Source of the DNA: Cytophagaceae bacterium
Lineage (GTDB): Bacteria > Bacteroidota > Bacteroidia > Cytophagales > Flexibacteraceae
Reading direction: 5' to 3'
Length of the DNA: 42,556 nt
Assembly: GCA_947441055.1 (NCBI GenBank)
Contig: CANETC010000004.1
Location: 1-42,556, forward strand
Under the pieces are notes generated by a model. The model made no database searches and was not told where the DNA came from. It saw only the letters and a program-made list of their open reading frames with translations. Positions 26,050 to 35,770 of the stretch are shown here, piece by piece. How positions within the stretch are numbered: position 1 is the stretch's first letter; the number at the start of each line of letters is the position of its first letter. The translations under genes were made by a program, and so were the position numbers.

Positions 26050-29000
26050 ATGCAACTCAGCAAACTGGAAATCAAAGGCTTTAAAAGCTTTGGCGATAAA
26101 ATCACCATCCACTTCGACAAGGGGGTAACCGGCATTGTTGGACCCAATGGCTGTGGAAAATCAAATGTAGTAGACGCTATTCGCTGGGTTTTGGGCGAAC
26201 AAAAAACCCGCAATCTGCGCTCCGATAAGATGGAAAACCTCATCTTCAACGGAACCCGCACCCGCAAACCATTGCAAATGGCGGAGGTAAGTCTCACTTT
26301 CCTTAACACCAAAAATATTCTGCCTACAGAATACACCAGTGTCACAATCAGCAGGCGTTATTTCCGTGATGGAGAAAGCGAATACTTGCTTAATGGGGTT
26401 AGCTGCAGATTAAAAGACATTACCAGCCTCTTTCTTGATACCGGAATTGGTCCGGATAGTTATGCCATTATCGAACTGAAAATGGTGGACGACATTCTCT
26501 CAGACCGGGAAAACAGCCGCAGAGCCTTGCTTGAAGAAGCTGCGGGTGTGTCGAAATTTAAAATCCGCAAAAAGGAAACTTTCCGCAAACTAGAAGATAC
26601 AGAAGCTGACCTCACCCGCCTGGAGGATGTGCTTTTTGAAATCCGCAAAAACATGAAGGCGCTGGAAAAGCAGGCCCGTCAGGCGGAAGAGTATTACAGC
26701 ATCAAGGAGGGCTACAAATCTGCCGCCATCAGCCATGCGAAGTTGAGCATGGCCGCCAAAGCGGAGGCGCTTCATGAATTACGAAGCCGCATTTCCGATT
26801 GTCAGGACCAGAGGGCGGCCTATTCTGCTTCCATTGCTTCTAAAGAATCGGAGCTTGAAAAAATAAAGTCGGAGCTTTTGCAAGAAGAAAAAACGCTTTC
26901 TGGAAGGCAAAAGACGCTCAATGAATATGTGAGCAAAATCAGAGAGATAGAAAGCCAGAAAAAAATTCGGGAAGACCGGTTTAGATTTTATTCGGAACGC
27001 CGGGAAAAGCTGGAAGTCGAAAGCAGCCAGACTTCAAACCAACTGGATACTACGGTAAAGCAGATTGTAGTGGCAGAAACCGCGGTTGTTTCAATTGAAA
27101 AGCAAATAAGCGAAGGCAGCAATGCCTTGGAAGCAGCCCGCTTGGAACTTGAAACAGCCAGAATGGGTCAGGAAGAAATGGTTCGTCGTTTGGATGAACA
27201 TAGGGAAGATCTTAGAAAAAGTTCGCAAGAGCTCTACCAGCTGGAAAAGAATCTGGAATACAGCGATGCCCAGCAGGCTGATTTAGAAAATGAACTAAAA
27301 AAGGCAGAATCAGCTTCGGAAGACCAAACCGTTTTCCTTTCCAACTTCGAACAAAAACTGAAAGCCACAGCAGATCAAATTAAAGAAAAAGGCGACTCTG
27401 TAAGCAGTTTGGAAGAAAAGGAGCAGAAGCTAAATCAGGACATTGCTGCAGCCACAGAAGAAACCGAGAAAATACGGTTTAATCTGGCAGAATTATACCG
27501 TCGCCTGGATGCAAGACAAAATGAGCTTAATCTCCTTCGCGCCATGGTGGAAAACCTGGAAGGATTTCCTGAGGCCGTAAAGTTCTTGCGTAAAAACAAA
27601 TCCTGGAGCAAGAAAGCGCCGCTTGTAGCGGACCTGCTTAACATTGGAGAAAAATACAAGATGGCTTTGGAATCGGTTTTGGAACCATTTCTGAACCATT
27701 ATGTAGTTCAAACAGAAACTGAAGCATATCTGGCGATGAAAATGCTTTCCGAAAACCAAAAAGGAAAAGCGAGTTTTCTGATTCTTGACAGATTGAAGGG
27801 GCGCCAATCTCCGAAACCAGAGATTCTTCCGGATGCAATTCCGGCAATGGATCTGGTAGAATATGAACCCTCTTACACAACTTTGGTGTCGTATCTCCTT
27901 GGCGATGTTTACATTACAGACAAAACCATTCCATTTGCAGCGTCTTCTTCAACAGAGACGCCGGTCCTTTTTGGGGAATTGGCCTGGGATTGGACAGAAC
28001 ATACAGTCGTATCAATCAGCGGGGCAATGACCCGCAGAAAATTCAGCGTTTCGGGCGGCTCAACTTCGGTTCTGGAAGGAAATAAAATTGGAAAAGCCGT
28101 TCAACTTAAAAAGCTGGAAGAGGAATTATCGGGTATCAACCTATTGATTCACAATGAAAAGGTAGCGCTGGAACAAAACCAGGAAAACCTGATTGGCCTT
28201 CGGCAAAGCACAGGAAAGAGCCTGATTGAACACCTTCAAAAGGAAATTCTACAACTTAAGCAGGAGGAAGCAGCATTACTGGCAAGGAAAGAACAATCCT
28301 TGGAATTGCTGAGAAGTTCCGCCTTAAGAAAAGAAGATATATCATTAAAAATCAAACAGTTAACAGATTCTCACCAAGAAGTTTTACCACGAATAAAAGA
28401 CTTAAAGTTTCACGTGGAACAACTGGAGTCGAAAATTAATGTTGACCAAGCACAGACAAAAGACAAAGCAGAAGCAAACAACAGAGCTTCGGTTCAATAC
28501 AACCAACTCAACATCGAACAGGTAAAATTGCAGAACAGTCTGCAAGCATCTAAACAAGATTTGGTGTTTCGGAACAAAGAAAAAGAAGAATTGAGCGGAC
28601 GACTTCTTCAGGCAAAAAAAGAATTAGAATCCGTACAAGAGGAACTTGCTGGTCTTAGCAAAGGCGACGATACCGACAATTCAGAACTTCCAGCCTTGTA
28701 TGAAGAGAAGCAAGCCATCGAAGCCGGATTAAATGAAGCTGAGAAAAGCTACTTTGAAGTCCGTGGTGGAATTGAACAAAGGGAAAAAGAAATCAGGGAA
28801 CTGAACAGAAACCGGGAAATCGTCGCTGTTTTAATTACCGAATCACAGGATGCAATGGGGCAGGGGCAAAGTCAGCTTGTTGCGATCCAGGAAAGGATCC
28901 ATGTAGAATTTGAAACCTTAATCTCCTGGGAGGAAGATTTGCCAAAATCCAACAAACAGGAAGAAGAGGCATTTCAAAAAACCATGTTGTCGATCAAAAA

Positions 29001-29619
29001 CCAACTCGACAGAATGGGTCCAATCAACCTGATGGCAAGAGAGGCTTATCAAGAAATAAAAGAGCGACACGATTTTATTGAAGCCCAGAAAAAAGATTTG
29101 ATGGAGGCGCGTCAATCGCTCACCAATACAATCACAGAGATCGAAACCGTAGCCAGGGAACATTTCTCCGAAACCTTTAAAAAAGTACAGGAGAATTTCC
29201 GCCTTGTATTTCGGTCACTCTTTACAGAAGAAGATACATGCGACCTTGTTTTGCAAGATCCATCCAACCCATTGGACAGTGGCATCGACATTATGGCAAG
29301 ACCAAAAGGTAAGCGGCCATTGACAATCAACCAGCTTTCTGGCGGAGAAAAGACCCTTACAGCTATTTCTCTGTTATTCGCCATTTACCTCATCAAGCCC
29401 GCTCCATTCTGCATTTTTGATGAAGCAGACGCACCGCTTGATGACACCAACATTGACAAATTCAACAAGATTATCCGCAAATTCTCAAATGAAAGCCAGT
29501 TTATTCTGGTAACCCACAACAAACGAACCATGGCCAGTACAGATGTCATTTATGGCGTAACCATGCCAGAACAAGGCGTAAGCCGAGTAATTCCAATTGA
29601 CCTAAGAGAACTGGCTTAA
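26050..29619 (+). CDS. smc: Chromosome segregation ATPase SMC
   Basis: 1189 aa; 'LEIKGFKSFGDKITIHFDKGVTGIVGPNGCGKSNVVDAIRWVLGEQ', long coiled coils around a hinge, 'LSGGEKTLTAISLLFAIYLIKPAPFCIFDEADAPLDDTN'. Confidence 0.98.
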   Translation: MQLSKLEIKGFKSFGDKITIHFDKGVTGIVGPNGCGKSNVVDAIRWVLGEQKTRNLRSDKMENLIFNGTRTRKPLQMAEVSLTFLNTKNILPTEYTSVTISRRYFRDGESEYLLNGVSCRLKDITSLFLDTGIGPDSYAIIELKMVDDILSDRENSRRALLEEAAGVSKFKIRKKETFRKLEDTEADLTRLEDVLFEIRKNMKALEKQARQAEEYYSIKEGYKSAAISHAKLSMAAKAEALHELRSRISDCQDQRAAYSASIASKESELEKIKSELLQEEKTLSGRQKTLNEYVSKIREIESQKKIREDRFRFYSERREKLEVESSQTSNQLDTTVKQIVVAETAVVSIEKQISEGSNALEAARLELETARMGQEEMVRRLDEHREDLRKSSQELYQLEKNLEYSDAQQADLENELKKAESASEDQTVFLSNFEQKLKATADQIKEKGDSVSSLEEKEQKLNQDIAAATEETEKIRFNLAELYRRLDARQNELNLLRAMVENLEGFPEAVKFLRKNKSWSKKAPLVADLLNIGEKYKMALESVLEPFLNHYVVQTETEAYLAMKMLSENQKGKASFLILDRLKGRQSPKPEILPDAIPAMDLVEYEPSYTTLVSYLLGDVYITDKTIPFAASSSTETPVLFGELAWDWTEHTVVSISGAMTRRKFSVSGGSTSVLEGNKIGKAVQLKKLEEELSGINLLIHNEKVALEQNQENLIGLRQSTGKSLIEHLQKEILQLKQEEAALLARKEQSLELLRSSALRKEDISLKIKQLTDSHQEVLPRIKDLKFHVEQLESKINVDQAQTKDKAEANNRASVQYNQLNIEQVKLQNSLQASKQDLVFRNKEKEELSGRLLQAKKELESVQEELAGLSKGDDTDNSELPALYEEKQAIEAGLNEAEKSYFEVRGGIEQREKEIRELNRNREIVAVLITESQDAMGQGQSQLVAIQERIHVEFETLISWEEDLPKSNKQEEEAFQKTMLSIKNQLDRMGPINLMAREAYQEIKERHDFIEAQKKDLMEARQSLTNTITEIETVAREHFSETFKKVQENFRLVFRSLFTEEDTCDLVLQDPSNPLDSGIDIMARPKGKRPLTINQLSGGEKTLTAISLLFAIYLIKPAPFCIFDEADAPLDDTNIDKFNKIIRKFSNESQFILVTHNKRTMASTDVIYGVTMPEQGVSRVIPIDLRELA
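28406..28421. promoter_or_regulatory. parS-like site inside the smc coding sequence
   Basis: AGTTTCACGTGGAACA, 14/16 to TGTTTCACGTGAAACA. Confidence 0.65.
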
Positions 29620-29635
29620 AGTTCCACGTGAAACA
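29620..29635. promoter_or_regulatory. parS-like site in the smc-mnmG gap
   Basis: AGTTCCACGTGAAACA, 14/16 to TGTTTCACGTGAAACA. Confidence 0.72.
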
Positions 29636-29652
29636 CCCGAAAAAAAACAAAG

Positions 29653-31533
29653 ATGCTTTCTGAATACGATGTAGTAATTGCTGGTGCCGGCCATGCAGGA
29701 TGTGAAGCAGCAGCAGCGGCCGCAAACATGGGGTCTAAGGTTTTACTGATTACAATGAACATGGGCACCATTGGGCAAATGAGTTGCAACCCGGCGATGG
29801 GTGGTGTAGCAAAAGGCCAGATTGTTCGTGAAATCGATGCCTTGGGAGGACAGTCGGGAATTATTACCGACAAGACCACCATTCAATTCAGAATGCTAAA
29901 CAGATCAAAAGGACCTGCAATGTGGAGTCCTCGGGCACAGAATGACCGTTGGCGTTTTGCAGAGGAGTGGAGACTAAAACTGGAATCCATTTCAAATGTA
30001 GACTTCCTGCAAGACACAGTCCTGGAATTACTGGTGAAAGATGGAAAGGCCATTGGCGTAAAAACCCAGCTTGGGTATCAGATAAAATCAAAAGCAGTTG
30101 TCCTGACAAATGGAACTTTTTTGAATGGACTAATCCATATTGGAGAACAACAAATGAAAGGCGGGCGTATTTCTGAGGCTTCTGCAACTGGGCTGACAGC
30201 ACAATTGCTTGGTCTCGGTTTTGAAAGCGGTCGCATGAAAACCGGAACACCACCCAGATTGGATGGCAGAAGTCTGGATTATTCTCGAATGGATGAACAG
30301 CCTGGTGATGTTAATCCTTCCCGGTTTTCCTTCTCCACAGAAACAACTGAAGTGAAAGAACAAAAAAGCTGCTGGATCACTTATACAAACGACAAAGTCC
30401 ATTCCGTACTGGAAAAAGGCTTTGCCCAATCTCCAATGTTTACCGGAAGAATTCAGGGACTGGGACCACGCTACTGTCCTTCGATTGAAGATAAAATTAC
30501 CCGCTTTGCCGACAAAGACCGACACCAGATATTCATTGAACCAGAAGGCTGGAATACGGTTGAAATCTATGTGAATGGATTTTCTACTTCGCTCCCATAT
30601 GAAGTTCAGTCAGAAGCACTCCGGAATATTCCAGGACTTGAAAAGGCAAAAATATTCAGACCAGGTTATGCGATTGAATACGATTATTTTCCACCAACAC
30701 AGTTAAAACCAACACTAGAAACTTATCTGGTGGATAATCTGTACTTCGCAGGACAAATAAACGGTACCACAGGTTATGAAGAAGCTGCATGCCAAGGTTT
30801 AATGGCAGGTATAAATGCACATCTGAAAATCCGGGAAGAAAACCCATTCGTTTTGGGCAGATCAGAAGCCTACATTGGTGTACTCATTGATGACCTCATT
30901 ACCAAAGGAACTGAAGAGCCGTATCGGATGTTTACCTCCAGAGCAGAATTCAGAACTTTGCTGAGGCAAAACAATGCGGATGTACGACTCACCAAAATGG
31001 GAAGAGAAATTGGTTTGGCCACAGAAGAAAGAGCAAGTGTACTTGAAGACAAGCTCAGCAAAATTGAGAAAACCTTAGAATTCTGGAAGCAACAAAAACT
31101 TCCATTTGATGACATCAACCAAATTCTGGAATCTAAAGGAACGCCTATTCTGACAGAAAAAGCCAGTCTGGAAAATCTTTTGAAAAGACCTCAACTTGAT
31201 GTCGCTGATTTAATCCACCTCGGTGAGAAAATTAATCCTTTCGGTGCAGATATGGAGGTTCTGGAAGAAGCCGAAATTCAGGTCAAATACCAGCCCTATA
31301 TTGAAAAAGAAAGTCAGATTGCCATCCGGATCAATCAAAGCGAAAGCAAAGAATTCAGACGCAACATTAATTTCTTAGAAATAAAGACTCTTTCAAACGA
31401 AGCCAGAGAAAAACTCAGCAAACTCAAACCCAAAACCTTGGGAGAAGCACGAAAAATCAGTGGAATTTCCCAGTCAGACTTAAGTTTGCTTTTACTTTAT
31501 GCCGTACAGCCAGATGAAAACCCAGCACCTTAA
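29653..31533 (+). CDS. mnmG: tRNA uridine-5-carboxymethylaminomethyl modification enzyme MnmG (GidA)
   Basis: 626 aa; 'YDVVIAGAGHAGCEAAAAAANMG', 'SCNPAMGGVAKGQIVREIDALGG', 'GPAMWSPRAQNDR', 'GRIQGLGPRYCPSIEDKI', 'YFAGQINGTTGYEEAACQGLMAGINA'. Confidence 0.98.
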   Translation: MLSEYDVVIAGAGHAGCEAAAAAANMGSKVLLITMNMGTIGQMSCNPAMGGVAKGQIVREIDALGGQSGIITDKTTIQFRMLNRSKGPAMWSPRAQNDRWRFAEEWRLKLESISNVDFLQDTVLELLVKDGKAIGVKTQLGYQIKSKAVVLTNGTFLNGLIHIGEQQMKGGRISEASATGLTAQLLGLGFESGRMKTGTPPRLDGRSLDYSRMDEQPGDVNPSRFSFSTETTEVKEQKSCWITYTNDKVHSVLEKGFAQSPMFTGRIQGLGPRYCPSIEDKITRFADKDRHQIFIEPEGWNTVEIYVNGFSTSLPYEVQSEALRNIPGLEKAKIFRPGYAIEYDYFPPTQLKPTLETYLVDNLYFAGQINGTTGYEEAACQGLMAGINAHLKIREENPFVLGRSEAYIGVLIDDLITKGTEEPYRMFTSRAEFRTLLRQNNADVRLTKMGREIGLATEERASVLEDKLSKIEKTLEFWKQQKLPFDDINQILESKGTPILTEKASLENLLKRPQLDVADLIHLGEKINPFGADMEVLEEAEIQVKYQPYIEKESQIAIRINQSESKEFRRNINFLEIKTLSNEAREKLSKLKPKTLGEARKISGISQSDLSLLLLYAVQPDENPAP

Positions 31534-32404
31534 TCAATGCCCGGCCTGTGGCTCTGCAAATTTTAAACGATTTGGAGAGGTCAAAGACTATTATTATAGT
31601 CAGGAAATATTCCCGATTGAGGAATGTCTTAACTGTGGTTTGCGATTTACCCAGGACAGGCCAAGTGCTGAACACATTGGGGAATATTACGACTCTGGGA
31701 ATTATGCCAGTCATGATTCCAAAAGCAAAACAAGTCTATTCCTGAAAGTGTATGCCACTGCCAGAGACTGGATGCTGGAGCATAAATACAAACTGGTAAA
31801 ACAGTTTAAACCAGAATGGAAAAGAGTACTGGATTATGGGACAGGTGAAGGCTTTTTCGTTGAATTTCTGCGCAAGAAAGGTCTCGATGCAATGGGCATT
31901 GAACCCTCTGAACTGGCACGCGACAATTTTAAGAAGAGAACCGGCAACAACTTATATCCATCCGTTGAAAAACTTCCGGATAATATTGGTTTTCAGGCTA
32001 TTACTCTTTGGCATGTGCTCGAACACATTCATGAACTAAGGCCAACCATGGAAAAACTTGTGGCCAAAATAGAAGAGAAAGGCATCATGGTGATTGCGGT
32101 TCCAAACCAGAAATCCACAGATGCAATTGCTTTCGGAAATGAGTGGGCGGCATGGGATGTTCCCCGTCACCTTTACCATTGGGACGATAAAAGCCTAAGC
32201 ACTTTTATAGCAAGTCTCGGAATGGAAAAAATCTACACAACGCATTTGCCCCTTGATCCTTTTTACATCGGAATGATTTCCGCCCGCTATAAAAAAGAAT
32301 CCACAATTTCGGGTTTGATGACGGGTTTAAAATCTTATCTACACGGCTCAAAAACTCCAGCCGAAGGCTCAACACTACTGAGCATATGGATGAAAACCAA
32401 CTAA
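31514..32404 (+). CDS. Class I SAM-dependent methyltransferase with N-terminal zinc-ribbon-like Cys pairs
   Basis: 'CPACGS...CLNCGLRF', 'RVLDYGTGEGFFVEFLRKKGLDAMGIEPSELA', 'LWHVLEHIHE'. Start chosen at the internal ATG 31514; the ORF track gives 31499. Confidence 0.85.
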   Translation: MKTQHLNQCPACGSANFKRFGEVKDYYYSQEIFPIEECLNCGLRFTQDRPSAEHIGEYYDSGNYASHDSKSKTSLFLKVYATARDWMLEHKYKLVKQFKPEWKRVLDYGTGEGFFVEFLRKKGLDAMGIEPSELARDNFKKRTGNNLYPSVEKLPDNIGFQAITLWHVLEHIHELRPTMEKLVAKIEEKGIMVIAVPNQKSTDAIAFGNEWAAWDVPRHLYHWDDKSLSTFIASLGMEKIYTTHLPLDPFYIGMISARYKKESTISGLMTGLKSYLHGSKTPAEGSTLLSIWMKTN

Positions 32405-32565
32405 AACCAGACAGCAACCTCCTGGTACAAAACCTGGCATCAGATAGTCTGGCGAATTTACCTGGACAGAGGGATGCCCGCGCAAAAGACTACATAGCAG
32501 GTGTTTCCATTATTCTGGTTTTGAGCATCACTTTGTTCCTCCTTTTCAACCTCAGAACCAAATGA
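32386..32565 (+). CDS. 59-aa predicted single-pass membrane protein, absent from the supplied ORF track
   Basis: ATG 32386 to TGA 32565: [59 protein letters not shown]. Overlaps the methyltransferase end and shares ATGA with the next gene. Confidence 0.6.
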   Translation: MDENQLKPDSNLLVQNLASDSLANLPGQRDARAKDYIAGVSIILVLSITLFLLFNLRTK

Positions 32566-34052
32566 GAAAAACCATTCACTTTCTGTATTTGGTGGTAATC
32601 ACATTGGTATTTCAACAATGTGCAAGCGTGCAATCCCCACAAGGTGGGCCAAAAGACAGTGCAACGCCAAAACTTCTTTCGTCCAAACCAAACAATGGAG
32701 AAATTGATTTTAAGGGAAAATCCATTTTGCTGGAATATTCTGAAGATGTCCTTGAAAATGAAGGGAAACAACCATTCCTTTCTCCACTAACACAAGTAAG
32801 CGTAGTAGCCATTGGCCGCAAAATCAGAATTACGCCCGATTCGGGCTGGAAAAAGAACCAGACTTATGAACTTCGGCTCAGTAAAAAAGTAAAAGATGAA
32901 CACGAGGGAAATCCTTCGACCGATAGCACAATTCTCTTTTCAACTGGGAATCAGATAAGCAAAAGCAAGATTCAAATAGCGGTAGAAAACCTTTCAGCAA
33001 AAGCGAATACAAAACGAAGTACTTGCCTGCTTCAAGGAAGATCAAACAATACCTATTTCAGTTCCGGAGAAGGTCAATTAAAAGTGGCGGGAATTGAAAA
33101 CGGTACCTATTTAATGGAAGTATTTGCTGATAAAAATGAAAACTTAAAATACGAAGAAGAGGATGGAGATCTATTTACAGACAGTATCCAGATTGACTCA
33201 AGCCATGAAGTAAAAGCGAGGCCGCTTCCACAGATTTACAAACCAATTCGTTGCTTCAAACAAAGACGAGGCGATACCGTAGTGGTGGAAACCAGTAAAC
33301 AGATATTTCCAGACCAACCATTCCTAGATCATTGTGTTGGGAAAAACAGAGAAGGCACCATTTTCTGGCTTTATCCGGTTAAAGAACAAATCATCAGCAG
33401 CCACTTTGATACTCTAGGAAATTGCGTTGTTGATACAATTCAAGTCCAGCAAATTGACAGCAACCGAAGTCTCACGCAATTGCCTTTAAAAAGAAAATCA
33501 AACATCCACATTGCAGGCAAGCAAGTTCATATTCAACTAAACTGGAGTTGGAAACCAATTCACTTTCCAGAAAAACTAGAATACACCAAAGATTCGGTCT
33601 GGATAAAAGCAGATTGGGAAAGACGCGAGTTTGGTATTGAATTGAAATTGCCAATTCTAAAACAAGGTAAACTTCGTTTACGATTCGACAGCTTGGTTCT
33701 ATACAATAAAAATGTGCTCAAGATGGATTCCATTGACATTACAGCATCAGACCTAGATCAAGCTGGAAATATTGGTGGCACCATTGAATCTGGGGAAGAA
33801 AACATCCGTGCCGAATTATTGAATGCCGCCAAAGAAATAAACGGGACAGCTGGCAAAGGAAACTTTCAATGGCTGGCAAAACCAGGGCAATACACCATCC
33901 AGATTTACAGAGATTTAAATGGCGATGGAAGATATACAGGCGGAAACAAAGAAGCCCGGCGAAAAGCCGAGCCTCTGTATATTTATCCGGATAAGATTGA
34001 ACTTAAACCCGGTTGGGATTTGGAAAACATCCGGGTAAAACCGGAATTCTAA
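32562..34052 (+). CDS. Lipoprotein with Ig-like/SbsA-type domain
   Basis: 496 aa; signal peptide and lipobox '[49 protein letters not shown]'; C-terminal '[19 protein letters not shown]'. Confidence 0.8.
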   Translation: MRKTIHFLYLVVITLVFQQCASVQSPQGGPKDSATPKLLSSKPNNGEIDFKGKSILLEYSEDVLENEGKQPFLSPLTQVSVVAIGRKIRITPDSGWKKNQTYELRLSKKVKDEHEGNPSTDSTILFSTGNQISKSKIQIAVENLSAKANTKRSTCLLQGRSNNTYFSSGEGQLKVAGIENGTYLMEVFADKNENLKYEEEDGDLFTDSIQIDSSHEVKARPLPQIYKPIRCFKQRRGDTVVVETSKQIFPDQPFLDHCVGKNREGTIFWLYPVKEQIISSHFDTLGNCVVDTIQVQQIDSNRSLTQLPLKRKSNIHIAGKQVHIQLNWSWKPIHFPEKLEYTKDSVWIKADWERREFGIELKLPILKQGKLRLRFDSLVLYNKNVLKMDSIDITASDLDQAGNIGGTIESGEENIRAELLNAAKEINGTAGKGNFQWLAKPGQYTIQIYRDLNGDGRYTGGNKEARRKAEPLYIYPDKIELKPGWDLENIRVKPEF

Positions 34053-35431
34053 ACCATCTCTTCGGGCTTTACCCAAAGATCGAATTCCTCCGCTGTCACA
34101 TAGCCAAGAGCAAGTGCAGATTCTTTCAGGGTAAGATGTTCCTTGTGCGCCTTCTTCGCAATCTCAGCAGCCTTGTAATAGCCAATGTGCGTATTGAGGG
34201 AAGTAACCAGCATAAGGGAATTTTCCAGGTGCCGGCGGATGTACATATGGTTGGGCTCAATGCCAACCACACAATTCTTCTTAAAAGAATCGCAAGCATC
34301 CGACAACAGATTTGCAGCCATCAAGAAATTAAATGCGATCACCGGTTTAAAAACATTCAGTTCAAAGTGTCCATTCATTCCACCAACGGCTATGGCAGCA
34401 TCGTTTCCAATCACCTGAGCACAAACCATGGTTAAGGCTTCGGATTGAGTAGGATTAACTTTTCCAGGCATAATCGAAGACCCAGGCTCATTTTCTGGAA
34501 TCAAAATTTCTCCCAAACCTGAACGCGGACCAGAAGCCAGAAGGCGAATGTCATTTGCAATTTTCATCAAAGAAACTGCCAGTGTCTTTAAGGCACCAGA
34601 AGCAAAAACCATTGCATCATGCGCAGCAAGAGATTCAAACTTATTAGGAGCAGTTACAAATTCATGACCCGTAAGTTCTGAGATCTTCTTTGCCACAAGC
34701 ACATCATAACCTTTGGGCGCATTCAAACCAGTACCAACAGCCGTACCACCGAGAGCGAGTTCTGACAAATGCGGCAAACATTGTTCCACATGACGAATAC
34801 CATGACTGAGCTGGGCCGCATAACCCGAAAACTCCTGACCCAAAGTAAGAGGGGTAGCATCCATTAAATGCGTACGACCAATTTTTACGATATCCTTAAA
34901 TGAGTCCGCTTTGGCAGATAGAACATCCCGCAAAGAAGAAACCATTGGAATAAGCTTCTCACACAAAACTTTTACAGCCGCAATACTCATGGCTGTGGGA
35001 TAAGTATCGTTTGATGATTGAGACTTATTCACATCATCATTCGGATGCAAAACCTTTTTCTCATCAAGTAAATTACCTCCTTGTAAAACATGTGCACGAT
35101 TTGCGATCACCTCATTCAGGTTCATATTGGATTGAGTACCCGAACCTGTTTGCCAGACAACCAAAGGAAACTGATCATCGAGTTTACCAGCCAGAATTTC
35201 ATTGCAGACTTCACCAATCCATTTCATTTTTTCTTCTGGCAGAACACCAAGTTCATGGTTTGCCATCGCGGCAGCATTCTTCAAATAGGCAAAAGCACGC
35301 ACAATTTCGATGGGCATTGTATGTCCACCAATCTGAAAATTCTCCCTTGACCTTTGGGTTTGAGCCCCCCAATACGCAGAAGCAGGAACTTTTACCTCTC
35401 CCATCGTATCTTTTTCAATCCTGTATTCCAT
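34049..35431 (-). CDS. fumC: Class II fumarate hydratase
   Basis: 460 aa; '[30 protein letters not shown]', '[20 protein letters not shown]', '[18 protein letters not shown]', '[26 protein letters not shown]'. Confidence 0.97.
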   Translation of the reverse strand: MEYRIEKDTMGEVKVPASAYWGAQTQRSRENFQIGGHTMPIEIVRAFAYLKNAAAMANHELGVLPEEKMKWIGEVCNEILAGKLDDQFPLVVWQTGSGTQSNMNLNEVIANRAHVLQGGNLLDEKKVLHPNDDVNKSQSSNDTYPTAMSIAAVKVLCEKLIPMVSSLRDVLSAKADSFKDIVKIGRTHLMDATPLTLGQEFSGYAAQLSHGIRHVEQCLPHLSELALGGTAVGTGLNAPKGYDVLVAKKISELTGHEFVTAPNKFESLAAHDAMVFASGALKTLAVSLMKIANDIRLLASGPRSGLGEILIPENEPGSSIMPGKVNPTQSEALTMVCAQVIGNDAAIAVGGMNGHFELNVFKPVIAFNFLMAANLLSDACDSFKKNCVVGIEPNHMYIRRHLENSLMLVTSLNTHIGYYKAAEIAKKAHKEHLTLKESALALGYVTAEEFDLWVKPEEMV

Positions 35432-35460
35432 TATAAATCAGTACTTTAAATTTTATCCTT

Positions 35461-35770
35461 TTAGAGAATATTTTGTGGACAAGTCTAAGACAGAATGTGG
35501 ATAAAATAAACTTTGTCCACACCAAGAAACGCCAAAGTTAAAAAGAGCTTTGAAACTCCACTTCCTTCAACATCGAGTAAACCATCTATGAACATTTTTG
35601 GGAAAGAAATCGAAAACTGATCTTGATTAGCTAATAAGTTGAAAATGATTTGTTCTTATTCCTCCTTCTCAAGAATTACTTGAATTATCCACAAAACTTA
35701 TCCACATATCCACAGCCCTGATAATAAGTATTAGAAATATTTAAATATTTGTAAATGATAATTGGTGTGT
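35461..35770. other. Candidate chromosomal replication origin (oriC): DnaA-box cluster plus AT-rich tract
   Basis: Perfect TTATCCACA at 35496-35504 (-), 35685-35693 (+) and 35698-35706 (+). One-mismatch boxes at 35474-35482 (-), 35513-35521 (+) and 35706-35714 (+). AT-rich ATAATAAGTATTAGAAATATTTAAATATTTGTAAATGATAATT follows. It lies between divergent genes. Confidence 0.75.
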
